Source: Micromonospora coriariae (GTDB taxonomy: Bacteria > Actinomycetota > Actinomycetes > Mycobacteriales > Micromonosporaceae). From it: a stretch of 64,000 nt of DNA. How positions within the stretch are numbered: the stretch's first letter is position 1; each line of letters starts with the position of its first letter. The notes under the pieces were generated by a model, which was given only the letters and a program-made list of their open reading frames with translations, ran no database searches and was not told where the DNA came from. The stretch is taken from the NCBI RefSeq assembly GCF_900091455.1, contig NZ_LT607412.1:4030001-4094000 (forward strand), written 5' to 3'. Both the position numbers and the translations under genes were made by a program. Positions 55,054-63,651 of the stretch are shown piece by piece.

Positions 55054-55880
55054 AGAAGATCGCCCTCAACGGGGCCGGGCTGCTGGTCGCGCTCTTCGCG
55101 GCGTTCCCCGTCTACTGGATGATCTCCACCTCGCTGAAGCCGAGCAAGGAGATCTTCTCGTCCACCCCGCAGCCGGTGCCGACCCACCCGACGCTCGCGC
55201 ACTACCGGGAGATCCTGACCGGCAACCTGATCCCCGGCGTGAGCTTCGCCGACTTCTTCCTCAACAGCGCCCTGGTCGCGGTCTCGACGGTGGTGCTCAG
55301 CGGCCTGGTCGCGCTGCTCGCCGCGACCGCGGTGGCCCGGTTCCGGTTCCGGCTGCGGACCAGCTTCCTGATCATGCTGCTGATCGTGCAGATGATCCCG
55401 CTGGAGGCGCTGGTCATCCCGCTGTTCCTGATGATCCAGCGGCTCGGGCTCTACAACACCCTGCCCAGCCTGATCCTCACGTACCTCGGTTTCTCGCTGC
55501 CGTTCGCGGTCTGGATGCTGCGCGGCTTCGTCGCGGCGGTGCCCAAGGAACTGGAGGAGGCTGCCGCCATCGACGGCGCCAGCCGGGCCCAGATCTTCCG
55601 GCGGATCCTGTTCCCGCTGGTCGCACCCGGCCTGGTGGCCACCAGCATCTTCTCCTTCATCACCGCGTGGAACGAGCTCATCTTCGCGCTGACGTTCATC
55701 AACGACCAGAGTCGGTACACGTTGCCGGTGGCGATGACCTTCTTCTTCGGCCGGGACGACACCAACTGGGGCCCGGTGATGGCCGCCTCCACCCTGTTCA
55801 CCCTGCCGGTCATCATCTTCTTCCTGCTGGTGCAGCGGCGGATGGTCTCCGGCCTGGTCGCCGGCGCCGTCAAGGGCTGA
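55050..55880 (+). CDS. sugar ABC transporter permease 2 (MalG-like)
   Basis: A 276-residue permease with six membrane segments and the EAA loop (EEAAAIDGASRAQIFRRI, about 168-185). GTG start at 55050 overlaps the preceding stop. No ATP-binding gene follows; importers of this class in actinobacteria often share a single MsiK-type ATPase encoded elsewhere. Confidence 0.93.
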   Translation: MKKIALNGAGLLVALFAAFPVYWMISTSLKPSKEIFSSTPQPVPTHPTLAHYREILTGNLIPGVSFADFFLNSALVAVSTVVLSGLVALLAATAVARFRFRLRTSFLIMLLIVQMIPLEALVIPLFLMIQRLGLYNTLPSLILTYLGFSLPFAVWMLRGFVAAVPKELEEAAAIDGASRAQIFRRILFPLVAPGLVATSIFSFITAWNELIFALTFINDQSRYTLPVAMTFFFGRDDTNWGPVMAASTLFTLPVIIFFLLVQRRMVSGLVAGAVKG

Positions 55881-55914
55881 CCTGCCGGCCGCGCACCATC
55901 GCCGGCGCCGGTGG

Positions 55915-56229
55915 TCAACCGCCGGGCAGGACGGTGAGCCCCGACCGGGCGACGATTTCCTGTAACGCCGCCACGTGCCCGTCGAACGCCGCCCGGCCGG
56001 CCCGGCTCAGGGTCACCGAGGTACGCGGGCGCTTGCCCACGAAGCTCTTGCGGATCTCCACGTATCCGGCCTGCTCCAGCGTGGTGAGCTGCTTGGACAG
56101 CGCCGAGTCGGAGAGCCCGAGATGCTCGCGCAGGTAGCGGAACTCCGCCCACTCGGTGGCCGCGAGCAGGCTCACCAGGGACAGCCGGGTCGGCGCGTGG
56201 ATCAGCTCGTCGAACCGGGCGGTGCTCAC
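55915..56229 (-). CDS. small winged-helix transcriptional regulator
   Basis: A 104-residue single-domain HTH protein of the MarR/PadR-like (HTH_34) class. Recognition segment is LGLSDSALSKQLTTLEQAGYV (about 38-58) minus its last residue, followed by a wing KSFVGKRPRTSVTLS. It probably dimerises and binds the double palindrome upstream of the partner gene. The GTG start at 56229 overlaps the stop of the membrane protein gene. Confidence 0.88.
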   Translation of the reverse strand: MSTARFDELIHAPTRLSLVSLLAATEWAEFRYLREHLGLSDSALSKQLTTLEQAGYVEIRKSFVGKRPRTSVTLSRAGRAAFDGHVAALQEIVARSGLTVLPGG

Positions 56230-56705
56230 CGGCCGCCGCCCAGCGGTCGGGTGGTCATCATCCGGCGAAGGTAGCGCATCAGTGGCTCCCCGGTGGCGGT
56301 CATCGCGCCGCCGGCGATCGCCGTACCGACCGTCGCGGGCCAGCTCAGACCGACCGCCTCGGCGGTGAACCCGGCGCCGACGCCGAGCGCGACCAGGACG
56401 AGCGCGTAACCGGCGATGACGGAGGCCCCCCGTACGCCGATGATGTGTTTGTGGACCTGGGCGCGGTGCCGCGCCACGAGCAGGCCCACGACGGCGGCCA
56501 GGCCGATCGCGTACGCCACCGACCCGACCGCGACCAGCCACGGCCGGTGGCTCTCCACGGCGGCGGTGAAGGCCACCATGAGCCCGCCCACCGCGGGCCA
56601 GTACCAGCCTGGAACGAGGGCGGCTGCGACAGCCTGGTCGCGGCGGGCGTGGATCTCGGCGAGCGCGTCGGCGGCCGATGCGGGAGTGATGCCAGGCTCG
56701 GTCAC
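56226..56705 (-). CDS. four-helix membrane protein coupled to the HTH regulator
   Basis: A 159-residue protein, unrecognised by family, with four membrane helices (about 37-55, 59-79, 95-113 and 118-140) and a basic cytoplasmic loop (ARHRAQVHKH). GTG 56705 is selected because AAGGAG lies just before it. Small membrane proteins coupled to single-domain HTH regulators are common; a sensory or transport role is only inferred. Confidence 0.8.
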   Translation of the reverse strand: MTEPGITPASAADALAEIHARRDQAVAAALVPGWYWPAVGGLMVAFTAAVESHRPWLVAVGSVAYAIGLAAVVGLLVARHRAQVHKHIIGVRGASVIAGYALVLVALGVGAGFTAEAVGLSWPATVGTAIAGGAMTATGEPLMRYLRRMMTTRPLGGGR

Positions 56706-56731
56706 GGCTGCTCCTTGAGTAGAAGGCAAAC

Positions 56732-56778
56732 ACTTGCCTGTTAGGCAAGTAGAACACTGCCTTGCCTAACAGGCAAGT
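56732..56778. promoter_or_regulatory. double-palindrome operator
   Basis: Two sites, CTTGCCTGTTAGGCAAG (56733-56749) and CTTGCCTAACAGGCAAG (56761-56777), are each palindromic (CTTGCCT-N3-AGGCAAG). They are also exact reverse complements of each other, 28 bases centre to centre. They lie between the membrane protein/HTH operon and the divergent MOSC gene, and are the probable target of the HTH regulator. Confidence 0.75.
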
Positions 56779-56840
56779 ACTTTCCTCTTCGGGCGCGAGG
56801 TGGCGCTCCCGGGCATCCACGCGCCGTTAGGCTGACGGCC

Positions 56841-57476
56841 ATGACGGGCAGGGTGGCAGCGGTGAACCTCGGCAGGGTGACCGAGGCGGAGTGGGCGGGC
56901 GACGCGAGCGGACGCAGCGGCATCGACAAGCGGCCGGTGGACGCGCCGGTGGCGTTCCGCGTCGACGGAGTGGTCGGCGACTTCATCGGCGAGCGAGCCC
57001 ACCACGGCGGTGAGGACCAGGCGGTCTACGCCTACGCGGAGGAGGACGCCGCCTGGTGGACGACCGAACTGGGGCGGGACATCCGGCCCGGCGGCTTCGG
57101 CGAGAACCTCACCACGTACGCGGTCGACGTCACCGGCGCGGTGATCGGTGAACAGTGGCAGGTCGGCTCCGCCCTGCTCCAGGTGACCAAGCCCCGAACG
57201 CCGTGCACCACCTTCGCCGGCTTCTGGGGCGTACCGGATCTGATCAAGCGGTTCACCGTCCGGGCACTGCCCGGGGCCTACCTGCGGGTGCTTCGCGAGG
57301 GGGAGGTGGGCCCGGGCGACCCGGTGGAGGTGGTGGACCGGCCCGCGCACGGGGTGACCATCGGCGAGGTGTTCCGGGCCACCAGCCTGGAGCCGGAGCT
57401 GTTGCCCCGGCTGCTTGACGCAGAGGACCTGCCGGAGTCGATCCGGGAGAAGGCCCGCCGCCGGCTGGGGCGCTGA
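56841..57476 (+). CDS. MOSC domain protein
   Basis: A 211-residue protein of the molybdenum cofactor sulfurase C-terminal superfamily (YiiM-like), with RPGGFGENLTT and the conserved Cys in KPRTPCTTFAG (Cys119). Members act in molybdenum-cofactor-dependent reductases such as 6-N-hydroxylaminopurine detoxification. It is divergent from the HTH-regulated operon and may share its operator. Confidence 0.9.
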   Translation: MTGRVAAVNLGRVTEAEWAGDASGRSGIDKRPVDAPVAFRVDGVVGDFIGERAHHGGEDQAVYAYAEEDAAWWTTELGRDIRPGGFGENLTTYAVDVTGAVIGEQWQVGSALLQVTKPRTPCTTFAGFWGVPDLIKRFTVRALPGAYLRVLREGEVGPGDPVEVVDRPAHGVTIGEVFRATSLEPELLPRLLDAEDLPESIREKARRRLGR

Positions 57477-57493
57477 CGACCCGCCGACCGGAG

Positions 57494-57516
57494 GCACCGG
57501 TGGGGTCGGCCGGTGC
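57494..57516. terminator. short hairpin between convergent MOSC and membrane-anchored protein genes
   Basis: GCACCGG (57494-57500) and CCGGTGC (57510-57516) form a 7-bp stem, loop 9, 18 bases past the MOSC stop. Confidence 0.45.
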
Positions 57517-57534
57517 CGGTCACCGACGCGGCGG

Positions 57535-58446
57535 TCACCGCACCAGGACGTCGTCGATGTGGGCGGTGGTGCCGCCCCAGGCGGCCAGCGTGAGCTTCCC
57601 GCAGCCGGCGCTCTCCGTCTCGGCGAACTGGCCGGCCGGGATCCCGTCCACCTTCACAAAGTAGGTCGAGCCCCGCGCCGAGACCACGACGTGGCGCGTC
57701 TGGCGCAGGTCCGCGACCGGGTATGAACCGCCGCCGACCCCACCGACGCCCGGCGTCGGCAGGGACGAGAACTTGGCGATGAAGGAGCCGTCGGAGTCCC
57801 GGTAGAGGATGATCGCGTCGCCGGTCGCCTGGTCGTTGTCGAGCCCACCGCGGGGGAGTACGGCCAGCCCGTAGTAGTCGACAGTGCCGGCGCCGAGCCG
57901 GACGTCGAACTCGACAGTGCCGTCGCACACCATGTGGTCCTTGAGGTAGGCGCCCCACTGGCTGTCGATGCTGTCCGGTGTGTCGATCCGCAGTGCTGTT
58001 CCCTCGGCGACCATTGTGAATGGCCCGTGGGTTCCGCCGAAGCGCTGGAAGTTGCTCGCGGCGACGTACGGCGACCGTGGTGGTTCCTTCTTGGCGCCGG
58101 TCTTCTGTGGGCCGGCGCTTGATTTCGTGGTGGATTCCGGAGTCGCCTTCGGACTGGTCGACGGCCGGGCCGACGCGGTCGGCGTGGGCGTGGCGCTCGC
58201 GGAGGCCGGCGGCGCCATCGTGGGGACCTGCGCCGGCACGGTCGCGGTGTCGGCCCGGGGCGGGGAGGACAGCCCGTCCGGCAGGCGGCCCTCCAGGAAC
58301 GTGAAGATCGACGCCGCCACGAGGAGCAGCGTGAAGATTCCGACGACCCATCGCCCGCTCAGTTTCTGCGGTCGTTTGATCCAGTTGCCGACGACGCCGA
58401 GGGCCACTCCGAGAACAAGCAACGTCAGGGCGATGCCGTCGGTCAT
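57535..58446 (-). CDS. membrane-anchored protein with LamG-like C-terminal domain
   Basis: A 303-residue protein. Two membrane segments lie near the N-terminus (about 4-20 and 34-51), then a Pro/Ser/Thr/Ala-rich linker (about 60-125). The C-terminal part (about 130-300) looks like a jelly-roll concanavalin domain (VEFDVRLGAGTVDYYGLAVL, ADLRQTRHVVVSARGSTYFV, LAAWGGTTAHIDDVLV). This resembles secreted DUF1080/LamG domains that bind glycans. Function unknown. Confidence 0.72.
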   Translation of the reverse strand: MTDGIALTLLVLGVALGVVGNWIKRPQKLSGRWVVGIFTLLLVAASIFTFLEGRLPDGLSSPPRADTATVPAQVPTMAPPASASATPTPTASARPSTSPKATPESTTKSSAGPQKTGAKKEPPRSPYVAASNFQRFGGTHGPFTMVAEGTALRIDTPDSIDSQWGAYLKDHMVCDGTVEFDVRLGAGTVDYYGLAVLPRGGLDNDQATGDAIILYRDSDGSFIAKFSSLPTPGVGGVGGGSYPVADLRQTRHVVVSARGSTYFVKVDGIPAGQFAETESAGCGKLTLAAWGGTTAHIDDVLVR

Positions 58447-58515
58447 GCGCCACAGGGTACGGGCTGCCTATCGCTGTGCCCTCCAACTGTCGGCTAGCCG
58501 AAGCAGCACACCCGC

Positions 58516-58569
58516 GTTAAAAAGGGCCCCTTGTTATGCATGAAGCGATAACAAGGGGCCCTTCCTTAC
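58516..58569. repeat. dispersed palindromic element, family B copy 3
   Basis: GTTAAAAAGGGCCCCTTGTT (58516-58535) and AACAAGGGGCCCTTCCTTAC (58550-58569) surround a spacer with GCATGAAGCGAT. It lies 4 bases before the stop codon end of the dioxygenase gene. Confidence 0.88.
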
Positions 58570-58573
58570 GTCG

Positions 58574-59476
58574 TCAGCGGAGCCAGGGGACGCTGCGGTC
58601 CAGCAGGCCGCGCTCCTTGAGCTCCTTGCGCAGCGGGATCTCGTCGTCGACGTACCCGTCCCAGTTGATGCCCCAGTAGTTCGCGGTGTGGGTGCCCTCA
58701 CCGATCAGCTGGCGCTGCACCGGCGTGCGGTTGCGGTACCACTCGCCGTCCAGGTCCGGGTGCAGCTCGTCCAGCGGGCGGATCCACCGGTAGGTGTAGC
58801 CGACGAAGAGCATCTTGCGGGTGATGGACGACAGGTTCGTCGACCGCGAGTGCCACTGGCGGCGGTCGAAGATGAAGGCGTCACCCGGGTTGGCGGTGAT
58901 CTCCACCGTGCCCTCCGGGTCGGGGTTCTGCACGGTGAGGTCCGCCGGCCGGGGCAGCGAGTTCTTCAGGTGGCTGCCCGGGATGACCTTGGTGGCGCCA
59001 CGACCGGTCTCGGAGAGGTCGGAGAGCACGTACGCGACCTTGAGCGAGAACATCGGCCGGGGCAGGTTCGGGTCCATCGTCTCCGGGTCGGAGTTCTGGC
59101 GGTACCCGTCCTGGTGCCAGCCCCAGTACGGCTTCTCCGGCTCGAGCGCCGGCGGGGTGACGTCCAGGTGGTTGTGGTGGGTGTAGATGTTCCAGCCGGC
59201 CAGCCCCCACATGTACGGGAAGGCGATCGGGTGGGTGAGCAGCTCACCGAAGAGCTCGTCGCGCTCCAGGAAGCCCAGCAGGTGCAGCGTGCCGTCCTTC
59301 TTGGTGTTGCCCTTGGCCTGTTCCTCCGCGTAGACGCGGTCGACCGCCGCCTCCAGCGCCGCCCGGTGATCCTCGGTCAGGACGTTGCGCAGCAGGAGAA
59401 AGCCCTGCTCGTGGAACTCCTTGCGGTCAGTCTCGCTGATCGGTTCGTAGCCGGTCCGGTCGCCGTAATCGAACAC
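58574..59476 (-). CDS. phytanoyl-CoA dioxygenase (PhyH) family protein
   Basis: A 300-residue non-haem Fe(II)/2-oxoglutarate oxygenase. The iron ligands are in HQDG (GWHQDGYR, about 156-159) and a distal His in RRQWHSRST (about 229); the 2-oxoglutarate Arg is probably in RSTN just after. The family hydroxylates lipids, and includes ectoine and halogenase-like enzymes; its substrate is unknown. GTG 59476 follows GGGGAGGGG. The start used by a longer reading has no start codon of its own at the first conserved segment. Confidence 0.85.
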   Translation of the reverse strand: MFDYGDRTGYEPISETDRKEFHEQGFLLLRNVLTEDHRAALEAAVDRVYAEEQAKGNTKKDGTLHLLGFLERDELFGELLTHPIAFPYMWGLAGWNIYTHHNHLDVTPPALEPEKPYWGWHQDGYRQNSDPETMDPNLPRPMFSLKVAYVLSDLSETGRGATKVIPGSHLKNSLPRPADLTVQNPDPEGTVEITANPGDAFIFDRRQWHSRSTNLSSITRKMLFVGYTYRWIRPLDELHPDLDGEWYRNRTPVQRQLIGEGTHTANYWGINWDGYVDDEIPLRKELKERGLLDRSVPWLR

Positions 59477-59699
59477 CGCGTCGTACCCCTCCCCATGAGG
59501 TGAAACCCATTTGCTGGCACAGGCCGCCGATCGTAACGCGCACAACTCGGCATTGGGGAGGGCCAGCGGTGCGGGCGGAAGCCGACCGGACTGCACGCAG
59601 CGGAACCATCACAGATGGTCAGATTCGCGCGATCAATAGCGCTGTCTGTGAGGCGTTGCCCGATTGTGCGGTGACTGGCGGTTGCGGGATCAGGGCGCG

Positions 59700-60560
59700 T
59701 CACCCCTCGGCGAACACCTCGGCCACCACCTGACCGGCGGGGCCCTGCTCGCCGCTCACCCGCCCCCAGGTGCCGGCCCGGGCCGTCCACTCCAGGCCCC
59801 CGAAACGCACCCGCTTCACCCCGTGGTCCTGTGCGTGCGAGACCAGCCAGTGCGCATACCGCCAGCCGTCGCGCTGGTCGCCCGCGGCCACCGAGAGCCC
59901 GGTCTGGTCCGCCGGGTCGGTGCTCGACACCCCCCAGTCCAGCACCAGGTTGCGGGTCAACTGGGCGGCCGCCGTCGCGCCGCGCATCACCGGGGTACGC
60001 CCCACCGAGCAGGCGACCGCGCCGGTGGCGTCGCCCAGCAGCGCCCGGCTGAGCACCTCGGAGTCGTCGGCCCACTTCTGGTACGCCTCGGGGAACGCCG
60101 AGCGCTGCACCCGCTGGGCGGCGTCGGTGACGCGCATCGACTCCCAGCCGCGCACCTTCTTCAGCGCCGCGTAGAACCGCTTCGCCGCGTAGCGCGGGTC
60201 GCGGATCTGCTTCGGGGTGCCCCAGCCCTGGCTCGGGCGCTGCTGGAACAGGCCGACCGAGTCACGGTCGCCGTCGGCGAGGTTGCGCAGCCCGGATTCC
60301 TGGTACGCCGTGGCCAGCGCCACCACCACGGCGCGCTCGGGCATCCCGCGCTGGGCGCCGATCGCCGCGATGGTCGCCGCGTTGGCCATCTGGTCGGCGT
60401 CCAGGGCGACCCGACCATCGGCCTGGACCGTGCAGGTCCGCGACGACAGCGGCAGTCGCAACTCATTCCCGACCTGCCGCATGACGAGCCAGATTGCGAT
60501 CACGGCGATGAGGACGAGGACCACGCCACCCGCCACGGTTGCCCGAGTTCGCACCCACAC
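59700..60560 (-). CDS. membrane-anchored lysozyme-like (muralytic) protein
   Basis: A 286-residue protein with one N-terminal membrane helix (about 9-27) and an external domain. The core ATAYQESGLRNLADGDRDS, then VGLFQQRPSQGWG, resembles the catalytic Glu and Gly-Leu-Phe-Gln motif of lytic transglycosylase-like proteins, where the Glu of YQESGL is the general acid. It may remodel peptidoglycan, but activity is not shown. The remaining 110 residues are of unknown function. Confidence 0.78.
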   Translation of the reverse strand: MWVRTRATVAGGVVLVLIAVIAIWLVMRQVGNELRLPLSSRTCTVQADGRVALDADQMANAATIAAIGAQRGMPERAVVVALATAYQESGLRNLADGDRDSVGLFQQRPSQGWGTPKQIRDPRYAAKRFYAALKKVRGWESMRVTDAAQRVQRSAFPEAYQKWADDSEVLSRALLGDATGAVACSVGRTPVMRGATAAAQLTRNLVLDWGVSSTDPADQTGLSVAAGDQRDGWRYAHWLVSHAQDHGVKRVRFGGLEWTARAGTWGRVSGEQGPAGQVVAEVFAEG

Positions 60561-60686
60561 CCCCAGATCGACAGTCCGACAAGCGTACGTCCCCGTTGGC
60601 GTCGTCCGGGTCGTCCGACCGATTCACGCTTGAGGGGTGCGGGGAAGGTCAGGGTGGTGTTCCCCGCCGTCTCCAGGACAAACCGA

Positions 60687-61472
60687 CTAATCCGTGGCGG
60701 GTACCCAGCTGGCGTCCCGCTTCTCCCGGAACGCGGTGACCCCCTCGCGTCCCTCGTCGGAGAGGAAGTACCGGGTCGACAGAGCGGACAGCCGGGCCAG
60801 CTCGGCGCGCAGCTCGGCGGTGCCCGGTCGGCGCAGCAACTCCTTCGCGCCGGCCAGCGCGCCGGGCGCGCCGCGCACCAGCGAGTCGCAGTACCGGCTG
60901 ACCGCCGCGTCCAGCCCGTCCGCCGGGACAGCGGCGGTGACCAGGCCGATCTCGGCGGCCCGTCGCCCGTCGAAGGTGTCCCCGGTCAGGTACAGCTCGG
61001 CGGCGGCGCGCGGGTGCAGCCGGGGCAGCACGGTCGCCGAGATCACCGCCGGGATCACCCCGATCCGTACCTCGGTGAAGGCGAACGTCGCCTCGTCGGC
61101 GCAGACCGCCAGGTCGGCGGCCGCGATCAGGCCCAACCCGCCGGCCCGCGCCGGCCCGGCGACCCGGGCCAGGACCGGCTTCGGGCACTCCCAGAGCGCG
61201 GCGAGCACGTCACCCAGCATCCCGGCCGGCACCGTCCCGCTGGCGTACGCCGCGGCGGTCTCCTTCAGGTCCGCGCCCGAGCAGAAGACCGGACCGGTGT
61301 GGTCGAGCACGATCACCCGGACCGCGTCGTCGGCCACCGCCCCGGCCAGCCCGGCCAGCAGCTGGGTCATCAGCCCGGTGGAGAGCGCGTTGCGGTTGTG
61401 CGGGCTGTCCAGGGTGAGGGTGGTCACCCCGCGGGCCGTGGAGACCCGCACGAGGACGTCGGGAGAGGTCAT
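60687..61472 (-). CDS. enoyl-CoA hydratase/isomerase family protein
   Basis: A 261-residue crotonase-fold protein. It has the acyl-CoA motif HNRNALS (about 25), the oxyanion-hole region FCSGADLKE (about 63-71) and ARAGGLGLIAAADLAVC (about 107-123), with Glu in FTEVRIGVIP (about 134). Role in fatty acid or polyketide metabolism is unclear. ATG 61472 is preceded on the minus strand by TAGTGT 7 bases upstream, suggesting a leaderless start. Divergent from hemW, only 19 bases apart. Confidence 0.88.
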   Translation of the reverse strand: MTSPDVLVRVSTARGVTTLTLDSPHNRNALSTGLMTQLLAGLAGAVADDAVRVIVLDHTGPVFCSGADLKETAAAYASGTVPAGMLGDVLAALWECPKPVLARVAGPARAGGLGLIAAADLAVCADEATFAFTEVRIGVIPAVISATVLPRLHPRAAAELYLTGDTFDGRRAAEIGLVTAAVPADGLDAAVSRYCDSLVRGAPGALAGAKELLRRPGTAELRAELARLSALSTRYFLSDEGREGVTAFREKRDASWVPATD

Positions 61473-61491
61473 GCCGGGCACACTAGTGGCC

Positions 61492-62715
61492 ATGCCCGGC
61501 GTCCTTCCAGATGGTGAGACCGTCCCCGTCGACGGATCGTTGCCCGCCACCGCCACCACCGCGGTCGGCGCGCGCGGCTTCGGCGTGTACGTCCACGTGC
61601 CGTTCTGTGCCAGCCGCTGCGGCTACTGCGACTTCAACACCTACACCGCCGCCGAGTTGGGCGGCGGCGCCAGCCGCGAGGGGTACGCCGACACCGTGCT
61701 GGCCGAGCTGGCGCTCGCCGCCCGGGTGCTCGGCGACAGCCCACCGCCCCGGGTCGACACCGTCTTCGTCGGCGGTGGCACGCCCACCCTGCTCCCCGCC
61801 GACGACCTGGCCCGCATCCTCGAGGGCATCGACCGCACCTGGGGGCTGGCCGCCGACGCCGAGGTGACCACCGAGGCCAACCCGGAATCGGTCACCCCGG
61901 AGTCGCTGAAGCTGCTGCGGGCCGCCGGCTACACCCGGATCTCGCTCGGCATGCAGTCCGCCTCCCCGGGGGTGCTGGCGATCCTGGACCGCAAACACAG
62001 CGCCGGTCGGGCCACCGCCGCCGCCCTGGAGGCGCGCGACGCCGGATTCGAGCACGTCAACCTGGACCTGATCTACGGCACCCCGGGGGAGCGGGCCGAG
62101 GACTTCGCCGCCTCGCTGGAGCAGGTGGTCGCCGCCGGGGTGGATCACGTCAGCGCGTACGCCCTGATCGTGGAGGACGGCACCCGGCTGGCCGCCCGGA
62201 TGCGTCGCGGCGAGCTGCCGTACCCCAGCGACGACGTCGCCGCGGACCGCTACCTGGCCGCGGAGGCCGCCCTCGACGCCGCCGGCCTGTCCTGGTACGA
62301 GGTCTCCAACTGGGCCCGCACCGACGAGGCCCGGTGCCGGCACAACCTGCTCTACTGGACCGGCGCCGACTGGTGGGGGCTGGGCCCCGGGGCACACAGC
62401 CACGTCGGCGGGGTGCGCTGGTGGAACGTCAAGCACCCGTCGGCGTACGCCCAGCGGCTGGCCGCCGGCGCGTCACCCGGCCTCGCCCGGGAGGTGCTCA
62501 CCGCCGACGAGACGCACATGGAGGAGGTCATGCTCCGGCTGCGACTCGCCAGCGGGCTGCCACTGGCGGTGCTCGACGCCACCGGCCGGGCCGGCGCCGA
62601 GCGGGCGCTGGCCGGCGGCCTGCTGGCCGCACCGGAGTACGCGGCCGGCCGGGCGGTGCTCACCCTGCGCGGCCGACTGCTCGCCGACGCCGTGGTGCGC
62701 GACCTGCTGCCCTGA
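61492..62715 (+). CDS. hemW: radical SAM haem chaperone HemW
   Basis: A 407-residue radical SAM protein, CX3CX2C motif in FCASRCGYCDF, with the extra Cys/His pattern of HemW rather than HemN in the C-terminal domain. It binds haem and delivers it to haem proteins. ATG 61492; the C-terminus ends VLTLRGRLLADAVVRDLLP. It lies just upstream of hrcA, as is usual, with a DUF4870 gene between. Confidence 0.95.
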   Translation: MPGVLPDGETVPVDGSLPATATTAVGARGFGVYVHVPFCASRCGYCDFNTYTAAELGGGASREGYADTVLAELALAARVLGDSPPPRVDTVFVGGGTPTLLPADDLARILEGIDRTWGLAADAEVTTEANPESVTPESLKLLRAAGYTRISLGMQSASPGVLAILDRKHSAGRATAAALEARDAGFEHVNLDLIYGTPGERAEDFAASLEQVVAAGVDHVSAYALIVEDGTRLAARMRRGELPYPSDDVAADRYLAAEAALDAAGLSWYEVSNWARTDEARCRHNLLYWTGADWWGLGPGAHSHVGGVRWWNVKHPSAYAQRLAAGASPGLAREVLTADETHMEEVMLRLRLASGLPLAVLDATGRAGAERALAGGLLAAPEYAAGRAVLTLRGRLLADAVVRDLLP

Positions 62716-62816
62716 GCCGGCGCGCCGCCGCCGGTCGGACCGACGGCCGTCGGCAGTCGGGCGCCGGTCGACCGACGGCGGTGCACCGGGCCGGCCGGGG
62801 GAGCGGCCGACCCGGG

Positions 62817-63452
62817 TCACTTGATGAAACTGGCCGACATCGGGTAGCGGTAGGGCTGGCCCTCGTTGGCCTTCATGCCGGCGATGATCCCGAACAGGAT
62901 CTGGATCACGACCACCGCGATGCTGGGCAGGAAGAGCAGGCACCAGCTCACGAAGAGCAGCACGAACGCGATGATCGACCAGAGGATCTGGAAGTTCAGC
63001 GCGGCCAGGGCGTGCGCCCGGACGGTCGGCGACTGCTGACCGCGGGCCAGATAGGCGATCAGCGGGGCGACGAAGCCCAGCGGGCCGAAGCTGATCAGCG
63101 CGCCGGCGGCGCCGCCGAAGTGCGCGACCAGGGCCCAGGTCTTGTCCTCGTTGCTGGCGTAGCCGCCGCCGGGGCCGCCGTAGGCGCCGCCGGTCGGATA
63201 GCCGCCAAGGGGATAGCCCCCCGGTGGCGGGTAGCCACCGGGCGGAGGGTAGCCGCCCGACGGCGGTTGGTCACCGGTGGGCGGCGGATAGCCACCGGCC
63301 GGGGGATAGCCGCCCGGGCCGGGTGCCCCGGACAGTGGTGCGGTGGGTGGCTCGGCCGAGGAGGCCGGGCCGGGAGCGGCCGGCGGGTAGGTCGGCTCCG
63401 GCGGCTGGTCGCCGGGGTCTCCCGCACCGGGAGGGCGAGGTGGTTCAGTCAT
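62817..63452 (-). CDS. DUF4870 membrane protein with Gly/Pro/Tyr-rich tail
   Basis: A 211-residue protein. The first 100 residues consist of Pro/Gly/Tyr repeats (PPGGYPPPGGYPP type). The DUF4870 domain follows (about 105-205) with three or four membrane segments, including FGPLGFVAPLIAYL and ALAALNFQILWSIIAFVLLF. Function unknown. Convergent with hemW; its promoter region faces that of hrcA. Confidence 0.85.
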   Translation of the reverse strand: MTEPPRPPGAGDPGDQPPEPTYPPAAPGPASSAEPPTAPLSGAPGPGGYPPAGGYPPPTGDQPPSGGYPPPGGYPPPGGYPLGGYPTGGAYGGPGGGYASNEDKTWALVAHFGGAAGALISFGPLGFVAPLIAYLARGQQSPTVRAHALAALNFQILWSIIAFVLLFVSWCLLFLPSIAVVVIQILFGIIAGMKANEGQPYRYPMSASFIK

Positions 63453-63568
63453 GGATGTCACGGTAGGGGCCCGTGGCAACGCCGCACCAGAGCGACACCG
63501 CCGGGCCGGCTTGGCTGAACGGACAGCGACCGCCTTGATCATCGCGCTGGCGGGCACGCCGACGTAGA

Positions 63569-63595
63569 CTGGCACTCGTTACAGTCGAGTGCCAG
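63569..63595. promoter_or_regulatory. CIRCE operator of hrcA
   Basis: CTGGCACTC (63569-63577), 9 bases, GAGTGCCAG (63587-63595): a perfect inverted repeat matching the CIRCE type TTAGCACTC-N9-GAGTGCTAA with the usual GC-rich ends. HrcA binds it to repress heat-shock genes; it lies 57 bases before the hrcA start. Confidence 0.93.
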
Positions 63596-63651
63596 TACGG
63601 CCCGCCGGCTCCGCCGTGCCGGCGGCCGACGTGCGACAGGAGGTGCGGAGG

